A stretch of 64,000 nt of DNA from Diphasiastrum complanatum. Lineage: Eukaryota; Streptophyta; Lycopodiopsida; Lycopodiales; Lycopodiaceae. The DNA lies in NCBI GenBank assembly GCA_029204225.1, contig CM055097.1, positions 62,838,120-62,902,119 on the forward strand. The letters run 5' to 3'. Shown here piece after piece: positions 23,830 through 33,898 of the stretch. The position numbers and the translations under genes were made by a program. Each line of letters starts with the position of its first letter. Within the stretch, counting starts at the first letter, position 1. Under the pieces are notes generated by a model. It did no database searches and had not been told where the DNA came from. It saw only the letters and a program-made list of their open reading frames with translations.

Positions 23830-25640
23830 GGCCAGCGCTAGTTTTCGACAAGAAAATTCATTTTGCTACTATGATTTAGCAGTGCCTTGCATGCAAACAA
23901 AACTCCACGCATTTTTTAGTATGGAATGATAGTAAAAGTGCGATGGACCGTTGTCCTTCCATATAGGTTCCGATGATACCAATGGTTATAGCTTATATGT
24001 GGTTGATAAGAGTACTCTTTCTATACTCCATTGGCTGTAACTTGCTATGATTGATGGCTCCGGATGATTGCTCTGGTAGAATGATAGAAACTGTGATGAT
24101 AGCTGCCTCTGATAACAAGTATAGTGGCTTCTAAAGAATATAGCATGAAGAAAGCTTGGCTTGATAGTATCTTCCTGAGAAGATGTGTGCACAAAAAATG
24201 ATAATCTGTATATCGTGGATATGGCGAGGAATGAATGCTTTTAAAAAGTTGAATGTTAAGTTAATAATCTTTGGAAAGACGATGGATTAGCTATCGATAA
24301 AGACTATGAGGTTGGTAGAAGTGCTCTATGCTTAACACAATATTCTCGGTTTGAATCTGCTAGCACGTAGATGATTTGTTTAAACAACTGAAGATGGATA
24401 GTTTGCAAGAGATGATTTTGCCTATCATTCAGGTACGATGCTATATGGAACTTCACCAATACGGTGGGTAGCCTTACTTGTTACTACAAGAAATCTTATA
24501 CATGCATGATAATACTGCAAATGCTTCCTATTACGGTATTAATTAATAAATATAGAAAAGCCTGATCTTATTTGCGTTAAAGTGGACATGAGCTTGTGGT
24601 TTTTTTTAAAATAAATTTCTCCTGCATCCTAAGTCCGATTATTATAAGTAAAGTCACGTACTCATATAGGGCTCGACCATGGCACACTTGAATGGCATGG
24701 ATTTGCCCAAGTTGTTCGGTGCTTGGACTCTCAAAAAACTGTTACGGGAGATCCATGGGGGCTAGTATAGCACGAAGGTGCTCTAGTATCTACCGTTGTG
24801 GCCATAGTCATGTCTCTATCCATCAGTGTAATGAAAGATAGTTGCTTACATGTAAAGTGTAGATGTGAATCTAATACCTTCCTTTTGCTCTTGTACTGAT
24901 CAATATGGCTTGTGCCCTGATACAGCTTCGTTAAAGGGCGGAATGTATTGCTAAGTGATGAAGTAAATGATTGGGAAGATTGGACATACTCGTTATAAAT
25001 GCAATTTAGCTGATAAAGTAGTGAATCTTGTTTCGGACATGGATAACAACTGATGCTCAGTTATGACACATGAATTTCTCACGTGACTAACTTGTGTGGT
25101 TTTGTTGTGTGAGATGGTGGCAGGTAACAGTTGGGCGTCTTAAAACTTGCTTTGCTTTATGGTATTCTGTACTATTAAACTTTATACAGTTGTATTTTTA
25201 TCTGTTATGCTATAAATTGAAGGGTTCGAAGGGTTTGGTCTTGACTTGTCAAGAGGGACTATGTGAAATCTTGTTACTCTCTCTCTAGCATCTCTGATGC
25301 CACCCCGACTACGCTTTGGTCGGGGTAGCACCAAACGTTTACCTTTAACTTGTATTTTATGGCTAACAAGGTCTATTGTATGGTGTAGTCCACAGGATGG
25401 TTTCATGATGCCGTGACTCTTGTTGGCTATGGGGAGCCCCTTCCTCCTCCTAGTCCTTTTGTTTAGACTATTATATGTTGCATGAAGAAGGTTGTTGAAG
25501 TTCACAAATTGATAACTGCTTATGAATGACTACTTGTAATGTTGCTAGCGCGAATAATAAATTTTTTTGTCTTGTTATTTTGATGTGCATCATGGATTAA
25601 ATCAAAATTTATACGGATTTTATTAAAAAGAAGGAAACTT
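23830..25640. other. No gene recognised
   Basis: No retroelement domain or splice-linked frame was seen. At 25302-25309 and 25319-25326 an 8-base GC-rich inverted repeat (accccgac / gtcggggt) makes a small hairpin about 320 bases before the reverse transcriptase element. An expected GIY-YIG endonuclease was looked for here and not found. Confidence 0.45.
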
Positions 25641-25645
25641 TTAGC

Positions 25646-27805
25646 ATGGTTGAAAAATTTTATATGGACCTCTCAAACTATGCTGAACAAATTGCTGCTG
25701 AGGAAAAGTTCTGTAATACGCATATTCGAAAAGTATTTGCTTGCCTGGAAAAAGAAAATGGTGACTCCTCTATTGATACCCCTGTCCCTACTACTGCTTC
25801 TACTTCACCTCACCCTTTGATTTTTACTGAAGACCTTGATGAAGACAATGCTTCTCAGTTAGAGTCCTTCTAACAAGAAATCTATGATGTGGGAAATCAA
25901 TCTGCCTTTGAATTTTGTCAGGCCAATAGTTGCCAAGTACCATTGGTACCAAGTCATATCATTGAGTTTAAATCTATAAAAACTGCTTATAAACTTCCGA
26001 GCACCTATCTCTATTGAGCTCTAGATCGCTCTTGCTCATTTACATTATTATAACAAATTCTTTGAGAGGATTGATGTTAAACGACTATATGCTAAAATCT
26101 TACTTCAGATTTTTGGTCATATTGATGAGACTTTTGAGCTTATTGTGTTTGGTTGGTCTTACTTTCCACATTTGAAGCATGAATGGTATAAACCCTTTCA
26201 AGTTTTTTGTGATTTCAACGTTGACAACATTCCACCTTGTATTAGAAGCAAAGTTTTAAAGAATGACTTGAATAAAGGACTTAATCACATCACGTTGCAC
26301 CAGTCTAATATAAATGAGGTAGCTTTAGAACTTTATTGTGGATGGTTTGAATTGGCAAGTTTTTTACCTACTTATCAATATATTGATTATGAGACTGTTA
26401 TGGAACATGCCTTGATTTGCAAAGATGTTGTAACAAACTTTTTGAAAAATACCAAGTGGCTGCATGAAAAAAATATAATGAATAACAAACTTACAAATGC
26501 CATTGATGAGCGTAATTGGATTACGACCAATCTGTATGTGAATGGTGTGGATAAGGCTCAACCTAACCTATGTTTTATGTGCATCTAAGATCCGAGATAC
26601 GTTTGCTACTAAAATACCTAATTTTCTAATAGGGAAAGAAGAATTACCTTTCTTACTCTGTACTTTCAAAGCACATAAAAATGCATTCAGATAAATTACA
26701 AACGCACATGACTGTTATTTTGCTAAGGTGGCCACGTTTATTTCTGGAGCTCTTGGTATACTAACTCCTCTCCTTATGGAGAGGGCAGGCCTCAAGGCAA
26801 ATTCATACCGGAGTATTCTAAATGTGGATACCAACCTATTCTGGCAGTGCGATTCATCCACTGAATTCTATCTTAATGTGCCTAACAAAATCACTTCGAT
26901 GTGGTCTACTGACATCGCAAAATGCTATGAATATTTCTCTTAATGGTCCTGATGGGCTAAAAACAATAATACGGAGAATGATCGGGTATGCATTGAAGTC
27001 TTGTAAAAACAAAAAACTTGCCTATCAATGGAAACCGAGCCTTAGGCAGTTTGATTGGAAATGGATTACCTATCAAACTAATAATTGGACTGTGATTGAC
27101 ATGGAACCTCTTTGCCAATATAATGATATACTAATTGATAATTGCATAGTAAGATTAGGAAACAGGACTTGGAATTAGGTCTGTGGTAATCCTATGGGTT
27201 TTGCCTGTTCCCCTACATGGTGTAATAGGTATTTGTCATTCTTTGAATTACATTTTATAAAAGGACTCGCCAGACTTGGAAAAGTGGAATACCTACGTGC
27301 CTTCAAGCATACTTTCCGTTATATTGATGATATTTGTTTCATAAACAACATAGATGCTCTTTTATTTCTGGACAAGGAGCAACCTCGTGTCGATGATAAT
27401 GCCTTATGGATCTATCCCTTGGAGTACCTCACCATAGAAAATGAAGACACTTCGGATAATAGGGTCAATTTTTTGAATATTACCACTACCTTAGATTCTT
27501 TATCAGGTAAGTTTCATATGAAAAAAATTGACAAGCGAAGGGAACTTCCGTGTTCGTTTTTCCAATATATACACTTGACTGCCAATAGGCCGATTATGAA
27601 CTCGTATAAAGTTATTGTCACTCAAATTATTGCTGTCATTTACTGTTGTAGCGAACATGATACCTTTATGGATGAGGTCGGAAACATCGTTCTTGCTTTT
27701 CAATGTAATGGCTTTATGAGAGGAAGATTGTATGGGATTATAAACAACCTATTCCTACACAATTTGTTCCCTGAACTCAAGTTTACTTTACCAAAAAAAT
27801 GCTAA
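25646..27805 (+). mobile_element. Penelope-like (Naiad/Chlamys-type) reverse transcriptase element, degenerate
   Basis: The coding frame runs with a few stops and frameshifts from MVEKFYMDL to a TAA at 27805. RT blocks appear in order: FLLCTFKAHKNAF then ITNAHDCYFAKVATFISG (fingers), WSTDIAKCYEYFS (motif A with D), GNPMGFACSPTWCNRYLSFF (motif B), FRYIDDICFINN (motif C, YIDD), then YPLEYLTIENEDTSDNRVNF and KKIDKRRELPCSFFQY. This pattern (G-PMG-CSP, F-YIDD---NN, D-T----N-L) matches Penelope-like RTs with an N-terminal endonuclease, and differs from copia, gypsy and LINE RTs here. No GIY-YIG endonuclease was identified. A compound microsatellite begins about 127 bases after the stop. Class is an inference from memory of the family. 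Confidence 0.65.
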
Positions 27806-27928
27806 ATTTCTTTTGGTGGGCAGTTAGCACTCCATGTCAGGGGTGGTAACTGCCCCCTGAGAGACTTTGCTAGCTGTGGAAACGGTTGGTGGGTTTAGGG
27901 TCACGCCTACTCCCCCCATATGTAACAC

Positions 27929-27931
<3 letters not shown>

Positions 27932-28001
<70 letters not shown>
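27932..28001. repeat. Compound (CT)n(CA)n microsatellite
   Basis: About 15 CT units directly followed by about 20 CA units, lying just downstream of the Penelope-like element. Confidence 0.97.
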
Positions 28002-28002
<1 letters not shown>

Positions 28003-28359
28003 CTCTCCTCTCCTCCTATGTCATGTCGTCTGTTTGTTTGTTTGTCTCTCTTTTTCTCTCTCACTCGGAGGGCGCAAGGGAGGGGGCGTAGTGTTGTAAA
28101 GCTACCTTTACAAGCTTTACTTCCGGCGCCACTGGCGCCAGCAGCGCCCCTGCCGCTCTCGGCGCCACTATGACCAGAATCCAGCCGGCGCCAAGTTCCT
28201 ATGGCTGAAAATCTTTGATCGGTTCTAGCGAAGTCCAGAGAGCTCAGATCGATGTGCAATCACCTCACACGATCTAGGCATGATTAAAGGAAACCTAAGG
28301 ATCAATAAAATCTAGAGAAAGAAAATGACTTTATAGAGAGAGAGAATTCTAGAGAGAGA

Positions 28360-28615
28360 AAAACGTGCTTTACCAGCCTGGGTAGAGTGCTTAGTATGAG
28401 GGGGGGTGCCGAATCCCACCAATACTATAGGGGAGTGCAGGTTGCGACTCAGAGCGAGCTCCAACCAAGTCTCAGCCTCCCTTGCTGGAATGTTGTCATG
28501 GCTCTCGCCTTGGCATGCTAGTGCCCCGGAGACTAGGGTCGGTCACACACTTGAAATGTAACCTTCTCAGACTTATCAATAAAGTGGGATTTTTCTCAAA
28601 CTGACTCTGATTACC
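28360..28615 (+). repeat. Dispersed repeat with AATAAA, copy A
   Basis: Shares ordered blocks with 30447-30712: 'cgtgctttaccag', 'gccgaatc', 'actataggg', 'ctcagc', 'gccccg.gac', 'gaatgtaac/gaaatgtaac', 'aataaagt' and 'gattacc'. Same strand, similar length. It could be a short LTR or solo element end, or a SINE; the AATAAA near its 3' side suits an LTR. Confidence 0.7.
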
Positions 28616-28705
28616 TTCTGGGTTTCAGTGTTCGGTAAAAGCGCCAGTTGTAAAGCCGCTTCAAAATTTTTAAGTTGGCACATAGTTGAGGGTCGTATCC
28701 CGGGA

Positions 28706-28779
28706 CGCCAGCGGTATGCCATCGGGACCATTCGGTCCGTGGCGCCAGCGGTATGCTGTCGGGACCATTTGGTCCAGGA
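28706..28779. repeat. 37-bp tandem duplication
   Basis: 'cgccagcggtatgc' starts at 28706 and 28743. Each unit also contains a small hairpin (ggacc..ggtcc). Confidence 0.85.
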
Positions 28780-28965
28780 ACTAGTTGTCTCCATATCTGT
28801 CGCGGCTTGTGGTTCTGAGTGTTTCTTGCATGAACGTGAATGGGTTAAGCTCTTGGGGAACAGGCTTTAACCTATCGGCTGAGTTGGATGGCTTGCTTGG
28901 GTAAAAGTTACCTGTTTATGGCTGTCCAGTCTGGCGTGGCGCCAGGTTGTCTTCCAGCGCTTGTG

Positions 28966-29107
28966 ACGAAGCTTCGAGTTGGTTAAGTTTGATGTATGTC
29001 GGACGGCTTGCTTGGAATGGATGTTACTCGTTTGTAACGAAGCTTCGAGTTGGTTAAGTTTGATGTATGTCGGACGACTTGCTTGGAGGGAAGTCACCCA
29101 CATCGGG
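28966..29107. repeat. 71-bp tandem duplication
   Basis: 'acgaagcttcgagttggtta' starts at 28966 and 29037. A more diverged unit ('cttcaagttggttaag') follows near 29159, and related sequence appears near 28880 and 30910. Confidence 0.85.
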
Positions 29108-29298
29108 ACCCCCGATCTAGCATGACGCCAGGTTGGATCTCAATGTTGGTTTTTGGAACTTCAAGTTGGTTAAGTCTGATCGTTGTTGGCGAGTTGGCTG
29201 CTTGTATGTCAAGTGGGTTTGGATGGCAAGAGTTAAAGGCTGGGAAGCTAAGTCATGGTTCTCGGCTCCCTTTGGGATGCCTGCGCTACATGTAGGGA

Positions 29299-29510
29299 GC
29301 CTCCCCCCCCCCCCCTTCTCCGCGCACACACACACACACATCATCAGTTGCTCGCCATCGGCAGGTACCCTTCACTAGTCTATATAATTGAAACTATTTA
29401 GAGAGTGTGTGTGATCAAACCTATAACGCCTAGGTTAGATCACCCCCCCCCCCCCCCCCCTCTCTCACGTGCTGGTCACGCCTAGGTTTCACAACCCCCC
29501 CCCCCCTTGT
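29299..29510. repeat. Cluster of poly(C) tracts
   Basis: C runs at about 29299-29314, 29443-29460 and 29494-29506 separated by unrelated sequence. Confidence 0.85.
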
Positions 29511-29632
29511 CTCTCTCTCATGCGCTGGCCAGGCATGCGGGCCAGCTTGACCAGCGCGCTCTCTCCCTCCCTCCTCTAGGCTGGTTAGCGTGCTCTCTCC
29601 CTCTATGCTCCCTCCCTCCCTCCCCTCTCCCA

Positions 29633-29638
<6 letters not shown>

Positions 29639-29697
<59 letters not shown>
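29639..29697. repeat. (CT)n microsatellite
   Basis: About 29 CT units, directly abutting dispersed repeat copy 2. Confidence 0.97.
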
Positions 29698-29700
<3 letters not shown>

Positions 29701-29815
29701 TGGGCCGCATGACGGAGCCTACCACTGGTGGTTGCATCTAATGGCAGCCTCTAGAAATGTGGGGCTAGGTCACATGTCGGAGGTAGAGTGCTACCTCCAA
29801 CCTATGTGTCATCAT
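29695..29815 (+). repeat. Dispersed repeat, copy 2
   Basis: Counterpart of 23590-23720 in the same orientation, with the same ordered blocks and some small length differences. Confidence 0.7.
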
Positions 29816-29933
29816 CTGATTGGACATATTTCTACCAACTGCCAGAGGCAGACTCTAGAGGCTAGCTTGTCTCTGGAGGTTGACATTTTTCACCTCCGAA
29901 GGTAGAGCCAACCTACCTACTCCATGTGTCCCT

Positions 29934-29937
<4 letters not shown>

Positions 29938-29986
<49 letters not shown>
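29938..29986. repeat. (CT)n microsatellite
   Basis: About 24 CT units. Confidence 0.97.
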
Positions 29987-29989
<3 letters not shown>

Positions 29990-30446
29990 GGTATATGGAA
30001 ATTACGAAAAGTGGAGGCTAGGAATGCGCACATGTTTGGGATATGAGATATGGAGGTTAGGGAGAAAAAAGTTGATTAAGCCGCAAGCCCCTGTGAACTT
30101 GAAGATCGTGATGGAGTCCACATTATGGCCTTGGGCCCCTTTCCATGTGAAAGTGGGTCCTTGTTTTAAAGCTGACTCGGGTGCACCCAGCGTGCCCTGT
30201 AAGACTCTAAGGGGTGACACTCTCTAAGGTCCCAGAGCAAGTTAGAACGTCAAGGACTGAACCTCCGACCTGTGGTGAGCCAGTCAAGTAGTCACAAGTC
30301 ATAAGCTAGCTCTGGAGCTCGAGTCATGGCCTAGTCAGGAAGCAAGTTGATTATGCCGCCGGGACGGCTCCTGGGACCCATGTCCGGGAGCCAGACTGAT
30401 TCTACCAGGCTTGCCAGGCTTAATCAGCGAAATAAAAACTAAATCC

Positions 30447-30712
30447 TAAAAAGCGTGCTTTACCAGAAAGCACTATGTTTCAAACCAGAGCGGGTGCGCC
30501 GAATCACAGCAGAACTATAGGGGGAGTCTAGCAGACAGAAACTTGGGCAGCTCAACCAACGCTAGGAATCCAGTCGCCAGGTCTCAGCTCCCTCTACCAG
30601 CACGAGCCAGGCACAATGTCCAGCACGTGTTGGTGGCCCCGAGACCGGTCAGTCTATGTATGAATGTAACTTTTTCTAAATCTAATAAAGTTGATCCTTG
30701 GGGATGATTACC
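30447..30712 (+). repeat. Dispersed repeat with AATAAA, copy B
   Basis: Counterpart of 28360-28615, about 2.09 kb away and in the same orientation. The sequence between the two copies has no coding content, so the pair could be the two LTRs of a non-autonomous element. That is inference; the ends were not defined. Confidence 0.7.
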
Positions 30713-31095
30713 ATTTCGGTTTCGCCTCCGGGACTGGTCCAAGTGGAAGGACCCTTACTACAATCTTTTTGCGTCGTCGGCGCCTGAGGGTCCTCGTCAT
30801 CGACATGTGGCTTGCCGCTATGCCAATTGGTCAGTTTGGCGACCACTATGCCTTGGGTTTCATGTGTGGCTTATCTTTGCCTTTGGTTACCTTTTGAGGA
30901 CGGATTTTGAGTTGGCTTTCGAGCTGGTTGGGATTCCAATTTTCTTAAGTCCGAATGGTTAAGTTTGTTACGTTTTTGAGTTGACTTTTACGTAAGTGCA
31001 TGATGAATGAATGTTATACTTAAGCGCGTGTTGAAAAAACCGCTCAAGTCCCAGCGCCCCTTTGAGGCGCCGGCGGAACATTGATCATGTGCACA

Positions 31096-31097
<2 letters not shown>

Positions 31098-31147
<50 letters not shown>
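31098..31147. repeat. (CT)n microsatellite
   Basis: About 25 CT units, about 110 bases before the PPR start codon, so possibly in its promoter or 5' UTR. Confidence 0.97.
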
Positions 31148-31150
<3 letters not shown>

Positions 31151-31254
31151 GTGTTGAGAAGAGTAGGGACATAATGGGGGGTAAGTGAGTGAGCACAACA
31201 CTAGGAAAGCAGAGGAGGAGGAGGAGAGTTTTGTGCATAGTCATCGACGAGGCA

Positions 31255-33390
31255 ATGCGTTATTCCTCTCACAATTCATGTAATCGCTTCCTCACAAAGA
31301 AATGGCGGAATAAGGAATCCTCGCATGCCATTAGCTTGCTGGAAACACATCCAAAGCTTCCTCAGAAACACAATCGTTTGTTGAATCCGATCATTTCAGC
31401 TCTTGGCAAGAATGGAAAATCACAAGCAGTTATCCTGCTGTATAAGCAATTGCGTCAATCAAGGTTTGAACCATCAGTGTACAGTTTTGCTGCCCTTCTT
31501 AACGCTTGTGCTAGAAAGGAGGCCTTGTCTCTTGGAAAGGTCATACATGCTGAGATCCTCAACAGCCACCTGCAGTCTGATGTTTTGATCGGAAATGCTC
31601 TTATCCACATGTATTCCAAATGTGGAAGACTCGATTCAGCCCGCCATATCTTTCTCAATCTTACAAAGCGCGATATTGTTTCCTGGAACATAATGATGGC
31701 AGGGTTTGTACAAAACGGATGTAGTCAGGAAGCTCTCCTTCTTTTCCAGCATATGGAAGGCCAGGGTTTCAAGCCAGATAGGGTTTCCTATTTGGCCGTC
31801 CTTAAAGCTTGCAGCAACGTTGGCGCCCTCGAGCAGGGAAAGCGTATCCACGCTAAGCTCATTGAATCGGGATGCGATTCTGATGTCTTTCTGGGAAGTG
31901 CTTTAATAGATATGTACGCAAAATGTGGAAGCATAGATGAGGCTCGCCAAGTCTTCAGCAATTTACCCGAACGCGATGTAGTTTCCTGGACCTCAGTAAT
32001 CTCAGGGTTTACCCAGCAAGGGCGTGGAGAGGAAGCCTTACATTTATTTCAGGAAATGAGAAAGGAAGGTATTAAGCCTAACAAGGTAACATTCATCTGT
32101 GCGCTCAAAGCATGCAGCGGTACAGGGGCACTAGATCAAGGGGAGGAAATTCATAAAATGCTAAGCGAATATGGAATGAAATGCGATCTATCCATTGGAA
32201 CCAGTCTTGTTCACATGTATGCCAAATGTGGGAGCATAAGCAAGGCCCTTCACGTTTTTTTTAAACTTCCGCAGCGTGATGTGTTTTCATGGACTGCCTT
32301 GATTTCAGGGTTGATCGACAATGGCCAAAGCAGCTATGCTCTCCAGCTCTTTGAGAAAATGCAAAATGAGGCAGTCGTCCCTAATAGGGTGACGTATCTA
32401 TGTGTGTTGAAGGCATGCGGCAGCATAAAGGCTTTGGATAAGGGCCAGTTTATTCATTTGCAGCTCATGCGCAATGGCTTGATACATGATTTATCTGTTG
32501 CAAATACGCTCCTTTCCATGTATGTCAAATGTGGGAACATGGACAAGGCTAGGCAAGTATTTTCTGAATCACAAAGACACAATCTAGTTGCATGGAATGC
32601 AATGATTGATGGATATGCTGAGCATCAGAACGGTCTGCAAGCTCTTCGGCTTTTTGAAGAGATGCAAAAGCAGGGTGTGAAGCCGGATAAAGTTACATTC
32701 TTAAGTGTGCTAAAAGCTTGCAGAAACATAGGGGCTCTTGATAAGGGCAGATATATCCATGCCAAGATAATTTCAAGTGACCTTAAGATCGATGGCTCAG
32801 TCGGAAACATTCTTGTGGACATGTATTGCAAGTGTGGCAGGCTTGATGATGCTTGTGAAGTGTTTTGGAAGTTGCCTGAACGCGATGCTGTTTCTTGGAA
32901 TACGCTACTTGATGCCTTTGCACAACAAGGGAATGTCAAGGAAGCTTTCCACCTGTTTGAGAAAATGCAGTTGGAGAATGTCAAGCCAGATAAAGTCTCT
33001 TTTGTTTGTCTTCTCAAAGCATGCAGCAATGCAGGCCTCTTAGATGAAGGGTATTTCCTCTTTGAAAGTATGCATAACAATTATGGTGTCTTGCCTGAGA
33101 TGGAGCATTACACTTGTATGGTTGACCTTCTTGGTCGTTCTGGAGACCTGTATAAGGCAGCTGATTTTATCAGCAAAATGCCAATCCAACCAGACGCTGC
33201 AATGTGGATGTCTCTGCTTGGGGCTTGCCAAACTCATGGCAACCTGGAGCTAGGACAAGATGCCTTCGAGTCGGTTTTGAAGTTAGAGCCCAGAAATGCT
33301 GCTGCATATGCCATGATGTCAAACATTTATGCTGCTGCTAGAATGCGTTCACATGAAGCAGGGCTGAGGACAGATTTGACATATTTATAA
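31255..33390 (+). CDS. PLS-class pentatricopeptide repeat protein, E domain truncated
   Basis: Predicted organelle RNA-binding protein; PLS-class members usually specify C-to-U editing sites. The ATG at 31255 is the first in frame after a TGA at 31186-31188 and gives 711 residues without introns. PLS triplets of about 101 residues repeat, with anchors VSWNIMMAG, VSWTSVIS, FSWTALIS, VAWNAMID and VSWNTLLD, each followed by KPD/KPN and LKAC..GAL..G..IH. The end shows the final P2-L2-S2 block (HYTCMVDLLGRSGDLYKAA, MWMSLLGACQTHGN) and the E-domain start (VLKLEPRNAAAYAMMSNIY). It then departs from the family (MRSHEAGLRTDLTYL, stop), with no E+ or DYW deaminase domain. The N-terminus is rich in basic residues, consistent with a targeting peptide. 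It may work with a separate DYW partner, or may be a recent truncation. Confidence 0.93.
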   Translation: MRYSSHNSCNRFLTKKWRNKESSHAISLLETHPKLPQKHNRLLNPIISALGKNGKSQAVILLYKQLRQSRFEPSVYSFAALLNACARKEALSLGKVIHAEILNSHLQSDVLIGNALIHMYSKCGRLDSARHIFLNLTKRDIVSWNIMMAGFVQNGCSQEALLLFQHMEGQGFKPDRVSYLAVLKACSNVGALEQGKRIHAKLIESGCDSDVFLGSALIDMYAKCGSIDEARQVFSNLPERDVVSWTSVISGFTQQGRGEEALHLFQEMRKEGIKPNKVTFICALKACSGTGALDQGEEIHKMLSEYGMKCDLSIGTSLVHMYAKCGSISKALHVFFKLPQRDVFSWTALISGLIDNGQSSYALQLFEKMQNEAVVPNRVTYLCVLKACGSIKALDKGQFIHLQLMRNGLIHDLSVANTLLSMYVKCGNMDKARQVFSESQRHNLVAWNAMIDGYAEHQNGLQALRLFEEMQKQGVKPDKVTFLSVLKACRNIGALDKGRYIHAKIISSDLKIDGSVGNILVDMYCKCGRLDDACEVFWKLPERDAVSWNTLLDAFAQQGNVKEAFHLFEKMQLENVKPDKVSFVCLLKACSNAGLLDEGYFLFESMHNNYGVLPEMEHYTCMVDLLGRSGDLYKAADFISKMPIQPDAAMWMSLLGACQTHGNLELGQDAFESVLKLEPRNAAAYAMMSNIYAAARMRSHEAGLRTDLTYL

Positions 33391-33810
33391 GATACATCAT
33401 ACCAGGATGCACCATCAAACTCAAAGGGTGATGATGGTATACTCAATTTACCTCAGTAAGTGTGAACTTTATATTTCAAACACCGAGGGAAAATTTATTG
33501 TTAGCTGAATTTTTGGAAAAGTTACCAAAATGAGAACTAGAAGGGACCCTCATTAATCTCTATGTCTAAGTATAGGTTTTTCCATGTGATGATTGCAAGA
33601 TCATTTGGCTTCATGGTTTGCATTGCAGGACTTGGCAAGTTGGGCCGGGTGTCTCAGATTTAGAGATGTTATTCACTTTCACTCAGAGAAGATGATGTAT
33701 GAAATTTGCAATGTTAATCTGTTGAGGGTCCTCTCCCATAGCAGAGATGTGGTTTACTGGTGACTACATGAAGCATTTATCTTGGAAATGTGGATCCACA
33801 TTCATTTTGG

Positions 33811-33898
<88 letters not shown>

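Noticed and set aside
25302-25326. GC-rich 8-base hairpin as a ribozyme or terminator
   Set aside because: Too short, and no hammerhead core bases seen around it; recorded only as a small inverted repeat.
27890-27900. Single 'tttagggt' as a telomeric repeat next to the Penelope-like element
   Set aside because: One copy only; not evidence of a telomeric location.
27870-28259. Overlapping frames on both strands across the compound microsatellite
   Set aside because: Composition is dictated by the CT/CA repeats and GGCGCC-rich sequence; no motif.
31455-33237. Minus-strand and out-of-frame open frames over the PPR gene
   Set aside because: They mirror the PPR coding frame and have no independent homology.
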